Assembly: GCA_003161195.1 (NCBI GenBank)
Contig: PMOV01000144.1
Span: 1-10,235 of the forward strand
Direction of reading: 5' to 3'
From: Acidobacteriota bacterium
Lineage (GTDB): Bacteria; Acidobacteriota; Terriglobia; Acidiferrales; UBA7541
Length of the DNA: 10,235 bases
Under the pieces are notes generated by a model. It was not told the DNA's origin, did not search any database, and saw only the letters and a list, made by a program, of their open reading frames with translations. Within the stretch, counting starts at the first letter, position 1. The number at the start of each line of letters is the position of its first letter. Made by a program: the position numbers and the translations under genes. Shown in pieces: positions 1-6,995 of the stretch.

Positions 1-1106
1 GCTTTGTGCGCAGCCTCTACAACCTCAAACACGTAGACCTCGGCCTGCAATCCACAAATGTCTTGCAATTTTCCGTCGCCCCGGAACTCAACGGCTACTC
101 CAACGAACGCGCCTACGATTTTTTCCGCCGCCTCGAAGAGCGCATCGCCGCTTTGCCCGGCGTCCGCTCCGTCAGCGGCGTCGAAGAACCGCTGCTCGAC
201 AACAGCGATTGGGGCTCCAACATCACTGCCGAGGGCGAACCTGCCGATATCGCCGGAACGCGCGACGTCGAACGCAACGGCGTCGGCATAGGCCACTTCT
301 CCAATCTCGGCATTCCCCTATTGCAGGGCCGCGAGTTCGCGCTGCAGGACGGCCCCACCAGCCCCAAGGTGGCTATCGTCAACGAGACGATGGTCAAAAC
401 TTTTTTCCCCAATACTCCCGCACTCGGCCGGCACATCCGTTTTGGCCGCCCTGATCATCCTCTGGACGTCGAGATTGTCGGCATCGTGCGCGACAGCCAC
501 CACAATGGCGTGAAGGAAGTGCCGCAATCCTTCGTTTACATCCCCTACAGCCAGGACAAAACCATCGGTCACCTTACATATTACGTCCGCACCACGCAGG
601 ATCCCCTCGCGCTCGCCTCCTCCATCCGATCCACCGTGCAGGAACTCGACGCCAGCCTGCCCATTTACAACGAGCGCACCTTCGACGAGCAGCTCAATCG
701 CCAGTTGTCAAACGATCGCCTCGTGGCCACGCTGGCCACCATGTTCGGCGGGTTAGCCGCCCTCCTCGCCGCCATTGGCATTTACGGGTTGCTGGCGTAT
801 ACCGTCACGCAGCGTACCCGCGAAATCGGCGTGCGCATGGCGTTAGGCGCAACGGGTCGCAACGTCGGTCTGATGATCCTCGGCGAGGTCGCTCTGCTCG
901 TAGGAATCGGCATCGCCATCGGATTGCCGCTGGCGTTTGGTCTCGGCAAACTCATCAATTCCCTGCTCTACGGCGTAAAAGTTTTCGAGGCTCTCGGCAT
1001 CGCCATCGCGCTGTTGCTCCTAACGCTCGTGGCGTTGGCCGCCGGCTATTTGCCCGCGCGCCGCGCCACCCGCGTCGATCCCATGGTGGCTTTACGTTAT
1101 GAATAG
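1..1106 (+). CDS. ADOP-type MacB/FtsX permease P1, C-terminal part (5' end cut by window edge)
   Basis: This is the second half of a duplicated MacB-like ABC permease. The first complete in-frame codon is at 3 (Phe), and the reading F-V-R-S-L-Y-N-L matches the end of the mid-protein membrane helix in this family (compare 'GAGLFLKSFLNV' in the next gene), so the true start is upstream; the GTG at 6 is only an internal Val. Numbered from that codon, residues about 10-235 are the second periplasmic core domain, with the family segments LGIPLLQGREF (101-111) and EIVGIVRDS (156-164). A membrane helix at about 240-265 is followed by the cytoplasmic motif QRTREIGVRMALGA (269-282), then helices at about 290-312 and 329-348. 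It ends in VDPMVALRYE, the tail shared by all four permeases here. It stops 32 nt before the chosen P2 start. The role is inferred as the membrane part of a MacB-type periplasmic transport machine; substrate unknown. Confidence 0.9.
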   Translation, partial: FVRSLYNLKHVDLGLQSTNVLQFSVAPELNGYSNERAYDFFRRLEERIAALPGVRSVSGVEEPLLDNSDWGSNITAEGEPADIAGTRDVERNGVGIGHFSNLGIPLLQGREFALQDGPTSPKVAIVNETMVKTFFPNTPALGRHIRFGRPDHPLDVEIVGIVRDSHHNGVKEVPQSFVYIPYSQDKTIGHLTYYVRTTQDPLALASSIRSTVQELDASLPIYNERTFDEQLNRQLSNDRLVATLATMFGGLAALLAAIGIYGLLAYTVTQRTREIGVRMALGATGRNVGLMILGEVALLVGIGIAIGLPLAFGLGKLINSLLYGVKVFEALGIAIALLLLTLVALAAGYLPARRATRVDPMVALRYE

Positions 1107-1145
1107 TCGCCTTGCGTCACGAGTGGTGCGTTTACGGTATGAGTA
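1086..1145 (+). repeat. Three tandem 20-bp copies of the permease tail-coding sequence
   Basis: Three consecutive 20-bp units lie at 1086-1105, 1106-1125 and 1126-1145. They share a GT(G/C)...TT(A/G)CG...A(T/C)GA(A/G)T pattern. By eye, unit 1 matches unit 3 at 16 of 20 positions and unit 2 at 13 of 20. Unit 1 is the real end of P1 and encodes VALRYE followed by the stop. Unit 2 reads VALRHE in the -1 frame and unit 3 reads RLRYE followed by TAA in the next shifted frame. Most differences between units 1 and 2 are transitions, as expected of decayed duplicates. The repeat is plain in the sequence; slippage or decay as its origin is inferred. Confidence 0.6.
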
Positions 1146-3664
1146 AAACTATGCACACCAACGAAAACCAATCCTTCTCGCGCGATTCCCGTGGCCCTGC
1201 CGCCGTGCTGCAGTTCGTGCAAACGCTGCGCCAGGATTTCCGCTTTGCGCTGCGTGTGCTGCGCAAATCGCCGGGCTTCACCGCCATCGCCGTCCTCACC
1301 CTGGCCCTCGGCATCGGTGCCACCACCACGGTGTTCAGTTGGGTGCATTCCGTTTTACTGAATCCACTCCCCGGCGTCGCCGACGCATCGCGGGTGGTCG
1401 CGATGGAAACTTTGGCCACCGACGGCGGTTGGCTTCCCACCTCCTACCTCGATTTCCGCGACTTGCGCGATCATTGCAACCTCCTCGAATCCATGTCCAT
1501 CGCCAAGCCCATGGATCTCGCCGTTGGCGACGATACGGCGGTCGAGCGCGTCTGGGGCGAAGCCGTTTCGGGCAATTTCTTTGCGCTCTTGCAGATTCAG
1601 CCCGCCCTCGGCAGATTCTTCTCCACCGCCGAAGTCGATCAGCAACAAAATGCCCACCCTCTACTCGTGCTCGGTCACGCCTACTGGCTCAGCCATTACC
1701 GCGGGGATCCACGCGTCATCGGCGCCACCGTCCGCATCAATCATTTTCCCTACACTGTCATCGGTGTTGCTCCCGCGTCGTTCCACGGTTCCATGCCCGG
1801 CCTGGACCTCGAGATGTGGGTTCCCGCCACCATGTACGGCCAACTCACCTCCACCGGTGACCACACCTTGCGCGATCGCAAATGGCGCACCTTCCGCGTG
1901 TTAGCGCGCCTCGCTCCCGGCGTCTCCATCGACAGTGCCCGCGCGCAGGTTCAGTCCCTCTCCATCGTCATGGCTCACCTGGACGCCGACACCAACGAAG
2001 GGTTGAGCGCCACGCTACTGCCGATGTGGCGCTCCCACTACGGCATCCAGGACTCGTTGCTCGGCCCGCTCAGCATTTTGCTCGCCGCCTGCTTCGTTCT
2101 GCTCCTGATCGTCTGCGGTAATCTCGCAAATTTATTGCTGGCCCGCGTTACCCCGCGGCAAAAAGAATTTAGCGTGCGCCTCGCACTCGGCGCCCCGCGC
2201 TCGCGTCTCGTCCGCCAGTTGCTCACCGAAACACTGCTCGTCACCATCGCCGGCGCGCTCCTCGGAATCGCCCTGGCCGCGCAATTTTCCGGCTCGCTCC
2301 AATATCTATTGCCGCGTTCGGCCACCCCATCACTCGTGCGTGCGCCGATGGATTTCGCCGTCGTTCTTTTCGTCATCGCCGTCGCCGTCGTCGTGGCCCT
2401 GCTCGCCGGAATCGTCCCCGCCCTCTTCGCATCGCGCGGCAACGTCAACGACACCCTCAAGGAAGCCGGCCGCGGCACCTCCCACGCGCGCTCCGGCCGC
2501 CTGCTCGGCTGGTTCGTCACCGCGGAAATGGCCCTCGCCGTCGTCGCGCTCATCGGCGCCGGCCTCTTCCTGAAGAGTTTCCTCAACGTCAGCGCCGTTC
2601 GCCCGGGCTTCGATTCTTCACATGTGGCCGTCGCGCAACTGAGCCTCGCCGCCGGCAACTACAATGCCGCGCAAGCAGACTCCTTCTGCCAGCGTTTGCG
2701 CCAGCGCCTCGAAAGCGAGCCCGGCGTCACCGCCGTTAGCTACACAGACTACGTCCCGCTCAGCGTCTCCGGCGGCTCGTGGGAGGATCTCGAAATCCAG
2801 GGCTACGCTCCGGCCAAAGGCGAAAACATGAAAATCTATCGCGCCCTCACCGCGCCGGGATATTTTGACCTGCTCAAAATCCCCATTCTCCAGGGCCGCG
2901 ACTTCACCCTGCGTGACAATATGGACTCCGCTCCCGTAATGATCGTCAACCAGGAATTTTTGCGCCGCTTCATTCCGGGTGGAAACGCCATCGGAGTCAA
3001 AGTCCAGGGCTGGGGCCAGTGGTTCACCATCGTCGGCGTCGTGCCGGACAGCAAAACTTTTCGCCTCACGGAATCTCTCCAACCGTATTTCTATGTCCCC
3101 ATCCGCCAGATCTATCGCCCGGAAATGGGTTTGGTCTTTTTCGTGCGCACCTCCGGCCCCGTGAATCTCGCCGTCGCCGCACTCCGCCGCGAAGCCCAAG
3201 CCACCGATCCCGCTGTCCCCGTCTTCGACGCCATGTCCCTCAACGACAGCATCGCCGCCTCCCTCTTCTCTCAACGCATTTCCGCCAGCCTGCTCACCGG
3301 ACTCGGCAGCGTCGCGCTCCTCCTCGCCGCCATCGGCCTCTACGGCGTCATGGGCTACTCCGTCGCGCAACGCACCAACGAAATCGGCATTCGCGTAGCC
3401 CTCGGCGCGCAGCCAGGCGACGTGTCGCGCCTCGTTCTCGCTTACGCTGGAAAGCTCGCGGCTGCCGGTGTACTCCTCGGTATCGCCGTCGCCCTGTTGC
3501 TCACGCGACTGCTCTCAAGTTTGCTGTTCGGCGTCACCGCAACGGATCCATGGACCTACCTCGCCGTCGCCGTTCTGTTGTCCGCCGTAGCGCTCCTGGC
3601 CGGCTATTTGCCCGCCCGCCGCGCCGCGCGTATCGATCCGCTGGTAGCTCTGCGGTACGAATGA
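1139..3664 (+). CDS. ADOP-type MacB/FtsX duplicated permease P2
   Basis: This is a full-length duplicated MacB-like permease of 841 residues. Predicted order: membrane helix 1 (about 47-74, with LTLALGIGATTTVFS), periplasmic core 1 (75-305), helices 2-4 (308-335, 359-383, 405-430), helix 5 (456-479), periplasmic core 2 (481-711), and helices 6-8 (715-741, 769-794, 804-824). The cytoplasmic motif after helix 2 is RQKEFSVRLALGA and after helix 6 is QRTNEIGIRVALGA. It ends in IDPLVALRYE. It probably works with ATPase A1, 74 nt downstream. The start is uncertain: ATG 1139 has no clear ribosome site and lies inside a tail repeat. Alternatives are TTG 1112, ATG 1151, GTG 1205 and GTG 1217; the last lines up with Met1 of P4. 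With 1139 the N-terminus carries about 26 extra polar residues absent from P3 and P4. One Cys sits in each periplasmic core (113 and 517). Family assignment is firm; substrate unknown. Confidence 0.9.
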   Translation: MSKTMHTNENQSFSRDSRGPAAVLQFVQTLRQDFRFALRVLRKSPGFTAIAVLTLALGIGATTTVFSWVHSVLLNPLPGVADASRVVAMETLATDGGWLPTSYLDFRDLRDHCNLLESMSIAKPMDLAVGDDTAVERVWGEAVSGNFFALLQIQPALGRFFSTAEVDQQQNAHPLLVLGHAYWLSHYRGDPRVIGATVRINHFPYTVIGVAPASFHGSMPGLDLEMWVPATMYGQLTSTGDHTLRDRKWRTFRVLARLAPGVSIDSARAQVQSLSIVMAHLDADTNEGLSATLLPMWRSHYGIQDSLLGPLSILLAACFVLLLIVCGNLANLLLARVTPRQKEFSVRLALGAPRSRLVRQLLTETLLVTIAGALLGIALAAQFSGSLQYLLPRSATPSLVRAPMDFAVVLFVIAVAVVVALLAGIVPALFASRGNVNDTLKEAGRGTSHARSGRLLGWFVTAEMALAVVALIGAGLFLKSFLNVSAVRPGFDSSHVAVAQLSLAAGNYNAAQADSFCQRLRQRLESEPGVTAVSYTDYVPLSVSGGSWEDLEIQGYAPAKGENMKIYRALTAPGYFDLLKIPILQGRDFTLRDNMDSAPVMIVNQEFLRRFIPGGNAIGVKVQGWGQWFTIVGVVPDSKTFRLTESLQPYFYVPIRQIYRPEMGLVFFVRTSGPVNLAVAALRREAQATDPAVPVFDAMSLNDSIAASLFSQRISASLLTGLGSVALLLAAIGLYGVMGYSVAQRTNEIGIRVALGAQPGDVSRLVLAYAGKLAAAGVLLGIAVALLLTRLLSSLLFGVTATDPWTYLAVAVLLSAVALLAGYLPARRAARIDPLVALRYE

Positions 3665-3683
3665 CGGCTTTGCGTTACGAATC
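3644..3683 (+). repeat. Two tandem 20-bp copies of the permease tail-coding sequence
   Basis: Unit 3644-3663 is the real P2 end (VALRYE, then TGA at 3662). Unit 3664-3683 matches it at 14 of 20 positions by eye and reads T-A-L-R-Y-E in the -1 frame, just past the stop. The period is the same 20 bp as at the end of P1. No third unit is visible from 3684 onward. Confidence 0.55.
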
Positions 3684-3735
3684 ACCGGTCAAACCAATGC
3701 TCGGGACGAACGAATTTTATCTTCAAGGAGAATAA
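3661..3735 (+). other. Possible 24-codon mini-ORF bridging P2 and ATPase A1
   Basis: An ATG at 3661 overlaps the P2 stop codon as ATGA. The frame runs MTALRYE..., through the A1 ribosome site, to TAA at 3733-3735, three bases before the A1 ATG. It fills the whole gap. It could carry ribosomes from P2 to A1 (translational coupling), or be an accident of the 20-bp tail repeat. It has no Shine-Dalgarno site of its own beyond coupling, and no protein role is proposed. Confidence 0.2.
3725..3730 (+). promoter_or_regulatory. Ribosome binding site of ATPase A1
   Basis: AAGGAG lies 8 nt before the ATG at 3739, in a locally AT-richer stretch. It is a strong, well-spaced Shine-Dalgarno site that fixes the A1 start. 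Confidence 0.75.
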
Positions 3736-3738
3736 AGA

Positions 3739-4446
3739 ATGGATGCCAATGCAACGCTCATCAAAATGGAAGGCGTAAAAAAAGTCTTCTACACCGACGA
3801 AGTCGAAACCCACGCCCTCGAGGAAATTCATCTCGAAATCAAAAAGGGCCAATACATCTCCATCGCCGGTCCTTCTGGCTGCGGAAAATCCACCCTGCTC
3901 TCCATCCTCGGCCTGCTCGATTCGCCGAGCGGCGGCGCCTATTGGCTCAACGGCCAGCCGGTCGCGGAACTAACCACCAGCGAGCGCACCCGCATCCGCA
4001 ATCGCGAGATCGGCTTCATCTTCCAGGCCTTCAACCTCATCGGCGACCTCACCGTCTATGAAAATGTCGAGCTGCCGCTCACCTATCGCGGCACCAGCGC
4101 CGCCGAACGCAAACAAAAGGTACAAAGCGCGCTCGAACGCGTCGGTATGGCCCATCGCCTCCGCCACTATCCTTCGCAACTCTCCGGCGGTCAGCAGCAG
4201 CGCGTCGCCGTAGCCCGCGCGCTGGTCGGCGATCCTCTCATCCTCATGGCCGATGAGCCCACCGGTAACCTCGACTCCAAAAATGGCGAAGCCGTCATGG
4301 AACTCCTCCGCGATCTCCACCGCAACGGCGCCACCATCTGCATGGTCACGCACGACCAGCGCTACGCCAATTTCGCCGACCGCAGCATTCACCTCTTCGA
4401 CGGCCGCATCGTCGAAGAATCCCAGGAAGCCGCCGTCAGCGCGTAG
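3739..4446 (+). CDS. LolD/MacB-type ABC transporter ATPase A1
   Basis: This 235-residue ATP-binding subunit, typical in length for stand-alone LolD-like ATPases, would power the adjacent permeases by ATP hydrolysis on the cytoplasmic face. Visible motifs: Walker A GPSGCGKST (44-52), Q-loop Gln96 in FIFQAFNLI, signature LSGGQQQRVAVARA (148-161), Walker B LILMADEP (167-174), D-loop GNLDS with Asp179, and H-loop His205 in VTHD. All catalytic positions are canonical. The FQ.(F/Y).LI..LTV.EN.ELPL stretch and the THD(Q) region are typical of the LolD/MacB/FtsE group. The ATG start is set by AAGGAG at 3725. It lies between P2 and P3 on the same strand, so either or both could be its partner. It is clearly diverged from A2, so the two are not a recent duplication. 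A gene symbol is not assigned because LolD, MacB and DevA ATPases cannot be told apart safely here. Confidence 0.95.
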   Translation: MDANATLIKMEGVKKVFYTDEVETHALEEIHLEIKKGQYISIAGPSGCGKSTLLSILGLLDSPSGGAYWLNGQPVAELTTSERTRIRNREIGFIFQAFNLIGDLTVYENVELPLTYRGTSAAERKQKVQSALERVGMAHRLRHYPSQLSGGQQQRVAVARALVGDPLILMADEPTGNLDSKNGEAVMELLRDLHRNGATICMVTHDQRYANFADRSIHLFDGRIVEESQEAAVSA

Positions 4447-4463
4447 TTCCGCTGCTCGATAGG

Positions 4464-4483
4464 GCGACGTAGCAAAGCGTCGC
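4464..4483 (+). other. Small hairpin in the A1-P3 gap
   Basis: GCGACG (4464-4469) is the exact reverse complement of CGTCGC (4478-4483), with an 8-nt loop, starting 17 nt after the A1 stop. There is no T-run after it, so it is not a standard intrinsic terminator. It could be an mRNA processing or stability element, or a copy of a dispersed palindromic repeat. This roughly 100-nt gap is the longest non-coding stretch in the window. Confidence 0.4.
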
Positions 4484-4498
4484 AAATAGGTTCGCGTT

Positions 4499-4508
4499 AT
4501 TCCGGAAT
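4499..4508. other. Perfect 10-bp palindrome ATTCCGGAAT
   Basis: ATTCCGGAAT is a perfect palindrome in the A1-P3 gap, 39 nt before the P3 start. GCG (4494-4496) and CGC (4509-4511) flank it and could extend the pairing around a two-base bulge. It could be a dimeric regulator site or the tip of a second hairpin. No promoter elements can be assigned around it, so function is open. Confidence 0.25.
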
Positions 4509-4534
4509 CGCACTCGTGCTGGCTGGCCATCGCT

Positions 4535-4540
4535 AAGGAG
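4535..4540 (+). promoter_or_regulatory. Ribosome binding site of permease P3
   Basis: AAGGAG lies 7 nt before the GTG at 4548. It supports GTG as the start and explains why no upstream ATG is needed. Confidence 0.7.
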
Positions 4541-4547
4541 AAACGCC

Positions 4548-6986
4548 GTGAACACCATCGCCAACGACATACGCTTCGGCATCCGCATGCTCTGGAAGCA
4601 TCGCCTCGCTAGCCTCGTCTGCATCCTCGCTCTCGGCCTCGGCATGGGCGCCACCGCCGCCATCTTCAGCATGGCCGAAGCGTTTCTTCTCCACCCGATC
4701 CCCATTCCCGACGTCAGCCGCATCGTCGCCCTCGTGGACACCCGCCCGCAGGAAAACATCCTCTCCAACGCCGTCGCACCGGCCACCTATCTCGAGTGGC
4801 AGCAACAAGCCAAGTCTTTCGAGCAGATGGGCGCTTATGGCTGGCACGAGGTGAACCTCACCGGCGATAGTGCGCCGCAAAGAATCGCGGGCTTCGACGT
4901 CACCGCTAATTTTTTCGCCTTGCTCGGCGTGCAACCTGCGCTCGGTCGCGGTTTTCTTCCGGAAGAGGGCGAACCCGGCAAAAACCAGCTGCTCATCCTC
5001 AGCAACGGTCTGTGGCAGGGACGTTTCGCCTCCGATCCCGCCATCCTCGGCAAAACCGTTAAGGTCGACGGCAAGACCTTCTCCATCGTCGGCGTCATGG
5101 GTAAAGGTTTCACCTTCCCGCAACCCGTCGAAGCTTGGATGCCCATGACCCTCACGGACAACGAAAAATTCGACCGCCAGTCGCGCTATATCTGGGCTTT
5201 CGGGCGTCTGCGCCCCGGCGTCTCCAACGCCCAAGCCGCCGCCGAAATGGCCACCCTCGCGCAACGCCAGGCCCACGCCTTCCCGGACATCTACAAAGGC
5301 TGGCGACTCCGCGTGATGCCCCTGCGCGAATTCGCCGCCGGCGACCTTACCCGCCAATACACCATCCTGCTTTTGGGCGCGGTAGCCTTTGTGCTGCTCA
5401 TCGCCTGCGCCGACGTCGCCAACGTCCAGTTCGCGCGCATCACCGGCCGGCAAAAAGAGCTCGCCGTGCGTGCCGCGCTCGGCGCCGGCCGCGTGCGCAT
5501 CGTTCGCCAATTGCTCATCGAAAGCATTCTCCTCTCGTTCGGTGGCGCGGCCTTCGGACTCGTTTTTGCGCGCTGGCAACTGGCCGTCATGATGCAGCAC
5601 ATGCCGCCAGAGGTCGCCAAGTATGTCGCCGGCTGGTACACCATTCATCTGGATGCTGGCGCCTTTGCGTTTACACTTTGCCTCGCCGTATTCAGCGGCA
5701 TCATTTCCGGTATCGCTCCCGCTTTGCTCACTTCTCGTACCAACGTTGGCGAAACGCTTAAGGAAAGTGGCCGCGGCTCTTCCACCGGCCGCGCGCGCCA
5801 TCGCCTGCGTAGCGCACTGGTCGTCGCCGAAGTCGCCCTCTCGCTGGTCTTGCTCGTCGGCGCCGGCCTGCTCATCAAAGGTTTCCACGCGCTGCTCACC
5901 GTCAACAACGCGTCGCATCCGGAGTCGCTTCTCTCTCTCAGCATGCAGCTCCCCGAGTTGAAGTATCAGCAGCCCGCTACCCTCCTTTCGTTTCAACAAC
6001 GCTTGCTGCAGCGCCTTTCCGCCATCCCCCACGTCCAGTCCGCGGCCCTCGTTACCTCCGTCCCTTATTCCGACGGCGGCGGCATCGGCCTGCGGACGAT
6101 TTCCATCGCAGGCCGCGCCACCGCCGTCCACCAGGACCAGCCTGTCGCCATCCTCGAAACCATCAGCTCGAACTACTTCGCCATGATGAACATCGCCCTC
6201 CGCGACGGCCGCCTCTTCAGCGACTCCGACGGCGAATCCACCCCACCCGTAGCGGTCATCAGCGCTACGCTCGCCGCCCGCTATTTTCCCGGCCTGAATC
6301 CCCTCGGCAGAAAGGTGAAAGTCGGCGCCGCGGACGGCCCTGCCTCATGGCTCACCGTTGTCGGCATCGTCGACGACCTCCACTACGACTGGATCGACAA
6401 AAACTATCTCCCCACCCTCTATCGCCTCTACCAGCAATCTCCGCAAAACTGGACTTCCGTTTTGCTGCGCACCGATGGCTCCCCGCTCTCCTTCCTCCCC
6501 GCCGTCCGCGCGGAAATCGCCGCCGTCGACCCGGATTTGCCCATCTTCGACGCCAAGCCGTTCGACCAGGTCATCACGCAATCCATCCTCGGCATCGCCT
6601 ACGTCGCCGCCATGATGGGCGGCATCGGCATCATCGCTCTCATCCTCGCTTCCGTCGGCGTCTACGGCGTCATGTCCTATTCCGTCAGCGAACGCACCCA
6701 CGAAATTGGCATCCGCATGGCCATGGGCGCCAGCGGCAGCCAAATCCAGCGTCTCGTCGTCGGCAACGGCATGCTCCTCACCGTCATCGGCATCGCCATC
6801 GGCTTGCCCATCGCTCTCGCCATGGCCTTCGGACTCTCCAGCCTCCTCTTCGGCGTCACCGCCAACGATCCCGTCAGCTTCGTCGGCCTGCCTCTGTTGC
6901 TCGCCGCCGTAGCCTTCCTCGCGTCCTACATCCCGGCCCGCCGTGTCCTGCGCGTCGATCCGTTGCACGCCCTGCGCTACGAATAG
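4548..6986 (+). CDS. ADOP-type MacB/FtsX duplicated permease P3
   Basis: This 812-residue duplicated permease starts at GTG, set by AAGGAG 7 nt upstream. Domains: short amphipathic N-terminus; membrane helix 1 (about 20-45, LALGLGMGATAAIFS); periplasmic core 1 (46-268, with NFFALLGVQPALGRGF); helices 2-4 (271-296, 320-345, 368-395); helix 5 (422-445, ALVVAEVALSLVLLVGAGLL); periplasmic core 2 (447-680); helices 6-8 (683-710, 740-765, 776-797). The cytoplasmic motifs are GRQKELAVRAALGA (300-313) and ERTHEIGIRMAMGA (715-728), one per half. The tail is VDPLHALRYE. Its only cysteines (25, 287, 378) are in or near membrane helices, unlike P2 and P4. It follows A1 after about 100 nt and is followed by P4 after 9 nt, so P3 and P4 are surely co-translated. 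By analogy with MacB it would couple ATP hydrolysis to periplasmic movement; substrate and partners are unknown. Confidence 0.95.
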   Translation: MNTIANDIRFGIRMLWKHRLASLVCILALGLGMGATAAIFSMAEAFLLHPIPIPDVSRIVALVDTRPQENILSNAVAPATYLEWQQQAKSFEQMGAYGWHEVNLTGDSAPQRIAGFDVTANFFALLGVQPALGRGFLPEEGEPGKNQLLILSNGLWQGRFASDPAILGKTVKVDGKTFSIVGVMGKGFTFPQPVEAWMPMTLTDNEKFDRQSRYIWAFGRLRPGVSNAQAAAEMATLAQRQAHAFPDIYKGWRLRVMPLREFAAGDLTRQYTILLLGAVAFVLLIACADVANVQFARITGRQKELAVRAALGAGRVRIVRQLLIESILLSFGGAAFGLVFARWQLAVMMQHMPPEVAKYVAGWYTIHLDAGAFAFTLCLAVFSGIISGIAPALLTSRTNVGETLKESGRGSSTGRARHRLRSALVVAEVALSLVLLVGAGLLIKGFHALLTVNNASHPESLLSLSMQLPELKYQQPATLLSFQQRLLQRLSAIPHVQSAALVTSVPYSDGGGIGLRTISIAGRATAVHQDQPVAILETISSNYFAMMNIALRDGRLFSDSDGESTPPVAVISATLAARYFPGLNPLGRKVKVGAADGPASWLTVVGIVDDLHYDWIDKNYLPTLYRLYQQSPQNWTSVLLRTDGSPLSFLPAVRAEIAAVDPDLPIFDAKPFDQVITQSILGIAYVAAMMGGIGIIALILASVGVYGVMSYSVSERTHEIGIRMAMGASGSQIQRLVVGNGMLLTVIGIAIGLPIALAMAFGLSSLLFGVTANDPVSFVGLPLLLAAVAFLASYIPARRVLRVDPLHALRYE

Positions 6987-6989
6987 GAG
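6985..6989 (+). promoter_or_regulatory. Ribosome binding site of permease P4, overlapping the P3 stop
   Basis: AGGAG overlaps the P3 TAG stop (6984-6986) and lies 6 nt before the ATG at 6996. This arrangement favours translational coupling of P4 to P3. Confidence 0.75.
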
Positions 6990-6995
6990 CATCCC

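Noticed and set aside
1..1106. P1 as a half-size permease starting at GTG 6
   Set aside because: The codon before it (Phe at 3-5) is open and the reading continues the family's mid-protein helix, so the gene is cut by the window edge and not naturally short.
3656..3684. Programmed -1 frameshift at the end of P2 adding a second ALRYE tail
   Set aside because: The -1 frame does continue into a second tail copy, but no slippery heptamer or downstream structure is visible; a 20-bp duplication explains the frame by itself.
3019..3735. Open frame of 238 codons on the + strand overlapping the end of P2
   Set aside because: Most is an Arg-rich shadow of P2 in another frame. Only its last 25 codons, beyond the P2 stop, are reported separately because of the tail repeat.
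4464..4483. Intrinsic terminator after ATPase A1
   Set aside because: The hairpin stem is short and no T-tract follows, so transcription termination is not supported.
4533..6131. Long open frame of 532 codons on the - strand, opposite P3
   Set aside because: It lies wholly antisense to a well-supported permease, and its translation is rich in Gly, Ala, Glu and Asp with no recognisable domain. It comes from the C-biased third positions of P3, which keep stop codons rare on the opposite strand.
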